From JBIOYL01 sp044870185 (GTDB lineage Bacteria > Actinomycetota > CALGFH01), in the NCBI GenBank assembly GCA_044870185.1, contig JBIOYL010000201.1, positions 1-8,453 of the forward strand: a stretch of 8,453 nucleotides of DNA, written 5' to 3'. Position 1 is the stretch's first letter; every line of letters begins with the position of its first letter. Below are positions 6,217 through 8,453 of this stretch, piece after piece. The notes beneath the pieces were generated by a model, which saw nothing but the letters and a program-made list of their open reading frames with translations, was not told where the DNA came from and searched no databases. A program made the translations under genes and the position numbers.

Positions 6217-6666
6217 AGCCTTACTGCGATCGCACCACGATTGCAGCATTCCCGCCTTCGCGGCGAACGACAGCGACCCGCTCGCTGCCGAGATTTCATC
6301 CGAACGGCATGATGCGGCTCGGGCGCTCACGCGCTGTTCTCATCATTGGGCTGCGACGTATGAACTTTGGGAACGAGCATGGCGCAGCTCGAAAGGAGGG
6401 GTCGCAGGGCCTGTCGCCGAGCGACAGCATTCGGGCCGGCGGGATTTTCTTCGCTGGCGTCATCCGCGCGTTGGCCGAGTCCTGACGTCAGGAGGTCGTT
6501 GGTCGCCAGCATCCGTCAAGCGAGGTGAGCACCGGCGGCGCGAGGTGCGGCCCGCGGGCGGAGCGGGTGGTCCCTCGCGCCCGTCTGAACACCGGCGACC
6601 GTGTTCGCGCAGAGCGATCGTCGTTTCACCGACGTGCGTCGCGGAGCAGCGATGACCGGAACGGAC
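6217..6666. other. 450-bp stretch with no recognisable gene, lower GC
   Basis: By hand count 6241-6480 is about 63-67% GC, clearly lower than the ftsH-like gene. One plus-strand frame (about 6221-6655) is free of stops for some 143 codons, but it has no usable start or SD and its product (for example HHWAATYELWERAWRSS) is not recognised. SD-like AGGAGG (6490-6495) and AAGGAGG (about 6391-6397) are not followed by convincing genes. It may be remnant DNA carried in or left behind between the two IS insertions. Confidence 0.5.
6480..6493. repeat. 14-bp perfect palindrome
   Basis: TCCTGACGTCAGGA is fully self-complementary. It stands alone in the gene-poor stretch between the two IS66-like copies, so no target promoter can be named. 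It could be a dimeric-regulator site left from a lost gene or a chance occurrence. Confidence 0.4.
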
Positions 6667-6677
6667 GTAGCTGTTCA
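6667..6677 (+). repeat. Left terminal inverted repeat of the IS66-like element
   Basis: GTAGCTGTTCA is an exact complement of the last 11 bases of the window. About 90 bases of non-coding sequence separate it from the transposase stop at 6766. Confidence 0.8.
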
Positions 6678-6765
6678 CCGTGGGTGGATGGGTGTTTCGC
6701 TGGCCAGCGGCATGACGACGCGGCCGCGGCGACCACGGTCGGAAACCGCGCGGACCCGTGGCCGG

Positions 6766-8365
6766 TCAGCCCGCGCCGGGCGCGATGGCCGGTGGCAGCC
6801 ACGGCCCGATGGTGAACAACCCGCGCAGCACGTGGAGCCTGTCCAACCCCCACTTGGCCGCGGTGGGCAGGTAGGACTGCACCACGGCGACCTCGGCCAG
6901 CCCCTCCAGGGTCCGCCAGCACCCACCCGACGCCCGCTGCTGCACCTTCACCGGACGGATATCCCTTTCAGCCTGATTATTCGTGAACGCGACGGTCAGG
7001 TCGGTCGCGAACCGCAGGATCATCGCCTCGTGCTCGGCGAACCGGCGGGCCAGCCGCCGCCCGTCGGTGGCCACCCGAGTCCGTCGTCCCCGGTTGGCCA
7101 CCACCCCGGTGGTGACCGCGCCCCGATACCACGCCACGATCGCATCGAGCGTGGTCTGGTCCAACGCCGACACGCCCGCCGCGCGCGCCGCGCCCGCCGC
7201 CTTGTTCGCCCAGACCAGCAGGTCAGCCATGGACCCTGCCCACCCCTGCCCGACAGGGTCGGCCTCCCACACCGCCCGCAGATCCCGGAGCAGGTGCGCG
7301 CCGCACCAGGCGTGCAGCGCGTCGGTCAGATGGGCGTAGCCGGCGTCGCCATCGCGGACGATCGTGCCGGTAGAGCCGGCCAGCACCCCCCCAGCGTCGA
7401 TGTCGTCAGCCGAGCGGCCCCCCGTGTGCAGATGGGTAACCAACTCGGTGCAGGCCACCTGCACCTACGCCAAGCCGCCCGCGGCCCGCCCCGCAGGCGC
7501 GTCGGCGTGCAGCGCGCCAGCGTCGCGCAGCAGCGCACCGACCCGGCCCATGAACGGCTCCAGCCGCGCCGCGGCCTTGCCCCGCACGCCGGCGACGAAC
7601 CCCACCGACACCTCCAAGCCCAGCATGCTGGCAAGCAGCCTGGCCGCCCGCCGAACCGGCACATGCTTGCCACAGGTCAGCTCGGTCGCGTGCGCATGAG
7701 CGCCGGGGCCGTACTGCACCCGCCCAGTCGCCTACCACGGTGGCCGCCCGACACTGGTCGTCCCGCACACCGGGCACACCCTGGCCTGCACCCGATCCTC
7801 GGTCACCTGTGGCCGCGGCGGCGGCGGGGGCGGCTCGAACACTTGCCGTGCCTGCTCGGCGGCGACCGGCACCCCGGCAAGGTCACCCCCCGCACCGGTC
7901 GCACCGGTCAGCGGCGCCCACCACCGTGTGGTCCGGGTCGGCCACCTGCGTCAGGGTCGTTCCCGGCTCGCCGGGCTGCTTGCCGGGCTTGCGGTCCGAC
8001 CGGCGCCGCAGGGACCGGTCGGTTGGCGCGGGCGGCTTTTTGGTGTACGGGCTGTCGGAACTCGGCGGCCGGTTGGAGTTCGACGAGTCCCTACCCACCC
8101 GATGGGCCAGGCGGGCGACCTGGTCGGCCAGCACCGCGACCTGCGACCGCAACCAGGCGACCTGGGCGTCCGCAGCCGCCACCTGCGACCGCAACCGGGC
8201 AAGCAGCACATCCCGTGCCGTCAGCTCGGCCTGGTGCAACTCCGCCTGGGTCGCGATCACCGTCCGCAGCTCGCTGTTGACCGCACGCTGTCGCTCCAAC
8301 GCCACGCGCAGCTCCTCGACCGACAAGGCGGCCAGATCATGCGGCGGCTCGGACATGCGCCACAT
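6766..8365 (-). pseudogene. IS66-family transposase (TnpC-like), three inactivating lesions
   Basis: The likely start is the ATG at 8365 (AGGT seven bases upstream), with ATG 8356 as an alternative. The product would run in order: a coiled coil (RQRAVNSELR...); the Asn/Ser/Pro motif DSSNSNRPPSSDS typical of IS66; a zinc-binding region (DRCDRCGG, CPVCGT); then the DDE domain. DDE-type residues are visible: Asp in LHADAP (codon 7503-7501), Asp in TIVRDGD (7353-7351) and Glu in NNQAERD (6966-6964). The C-terminal YLPTAAKWGL and PWLPP are also typical. Lesions: the plus-strand C6 run at 7886-7891 shifts the frame and yields TGA at 7885-7883; an in-frame TAG is at 7734-7732; a second TAG is at 7467-7465, where relatives have an aromatic residue. 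Resolving all three gives one continuous protein. The first DDE motif reads DAP instead of the usual DET. TAG ends normal genes here, so amber recoding is unlikely. Confidence 0.85.
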
Positions 8366-8442
8366 GATCGGCACCTACAGATCTTCAGGTCAACCCGGTC
8401 AGCTCATGCCACCCTGTCGATAGCCACCGCGTACACCCTGGC

Positions 8443-8453
8443 TGAACAGCTAC
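8443..8453 (-). repeat. Right terminal inverted repeat of the IS66-like element
   Basis: TGAACAGCTAC pairs with 6667-6677. The inward continuation on the minus strand also matches 6015-6042, which ties the remnant to the same IS lineage. The transposase start lies about 80 bases inside. Confidence 0.8.

Larger units (their letters stand above)
6667..8453 (-). mobile_element. IS66-family insertion sequence, single-transposase type
   Basis: GTAGCTGTTCA at 6667-6677 and its exact complement TGAACAGCTAC at 8443-8453 form an 11-bp perfect terminal inverted repeat; weaker matching continues inward (shared GGGTG). Between them one transposase gene on the minus strand fills most of the 1787 bp. No tnpA or tnpB accessory genes are present, which fits the short IS66 subgroup with a lone TnpC-like gene (ISBst12-like). 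The right end is the last base of the window, so the 8-bp target duplication expected for IS66 cannot be checked. The left flank is GAACGGAC. The transposase is broken, so the copy is not autonomous as read. Confidence 0.85.

Noticed and set aside
6525..6815. Small plus-strand frame starting at a GTG before and into the IS left end
   Set aside because: Crosses the IS boundary at 6667, lacks a proper SD spacing and shows no similarity or domain.
7465..7734. Amber (TAG) recoding in the transposase
   Set aside because: TAG is the normal stop of the LuxR-type gene (1278-1280) and of the antiporter (4090-4088), and the transposase also has a frameshift, so simple decay explains the codons better.
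6601..8280. 559-codon plus-strand frame across the IS element
   Set aside because: It is antisense to the transposase, whose DDE, zinc and IS66-specific motifs are all on the minus strand; the product is Pro/Arg/His-rich with no domain.

Overview
The window looks like chromosome of a very GC-rich bacterium, most likely an actinomycete-type organism (Actinomycetota). The evidence is the strong G/C bias at third codon positions, the LuxR/MalT-type regulator and FtsH sequences typical of that phylum, and Shine-Dalgarno-led genes. No rRNA, tRNA or CRISPR array is visible. The taxonomic call is inference from style, not from a marker gene.

Layout. Positions 3-1280 (+) hold the C-terminal two thirds or so of a MalT-like LuxR regulator whose start lies upstream of the window. 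1411-1779 (+) is a small carboxymuconolactone-decarboxylase-fold protein without the CxxC motif. 1967-3883 (+) is a complete FtsH-type membrane AAA+ zinc protease that looks like a divergent paralogue. Its stop is followed by 78 bp of G/C hexamer repeats and a GC-only hairpin, in the gap between convergent genes. 4088-5877 (-) is a monovalent cation:proton antiporter with a C-terminal TrkA/RCK-like domain. It is broken by an apparent one-base deletion at the end of the membrane domain. Its leader (5878-6000) holds a good SD, a long imperfect hairpin and a plausible sigma70-like promoter.

The right quarter is a mobile-element area. 6015-6216 (+) is a decayed end of an IS66-like element. 6217-6666 is lower-GC sequence with no recognisable gene. 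6667-8453 is an IS66-family element (single-transposase type) bounded by an 11-bp perfect inverted repeat. The right terminal repeat is the very last base of the window. Its transposase (minus strand) carries one frameshift and two in-frame amber codons, so it is dead as read.

How the genes relate. FtsH (membrane protein quality control) and the antiporter (ion and pH homeostasis) are both envelope functions but are convergent, not an operon. The regulator and the CMD-fold gene are codirectional with ftsH, but gaps of 130 and 187 bp leave co-transcription open. I found no convincing undescribed multi-gene system. The best leads are the frameshifted antiporter with its structured leader, the G-rich repeat behind ftsH, and the two related but divergent IS66-like copies in opposite orientation.
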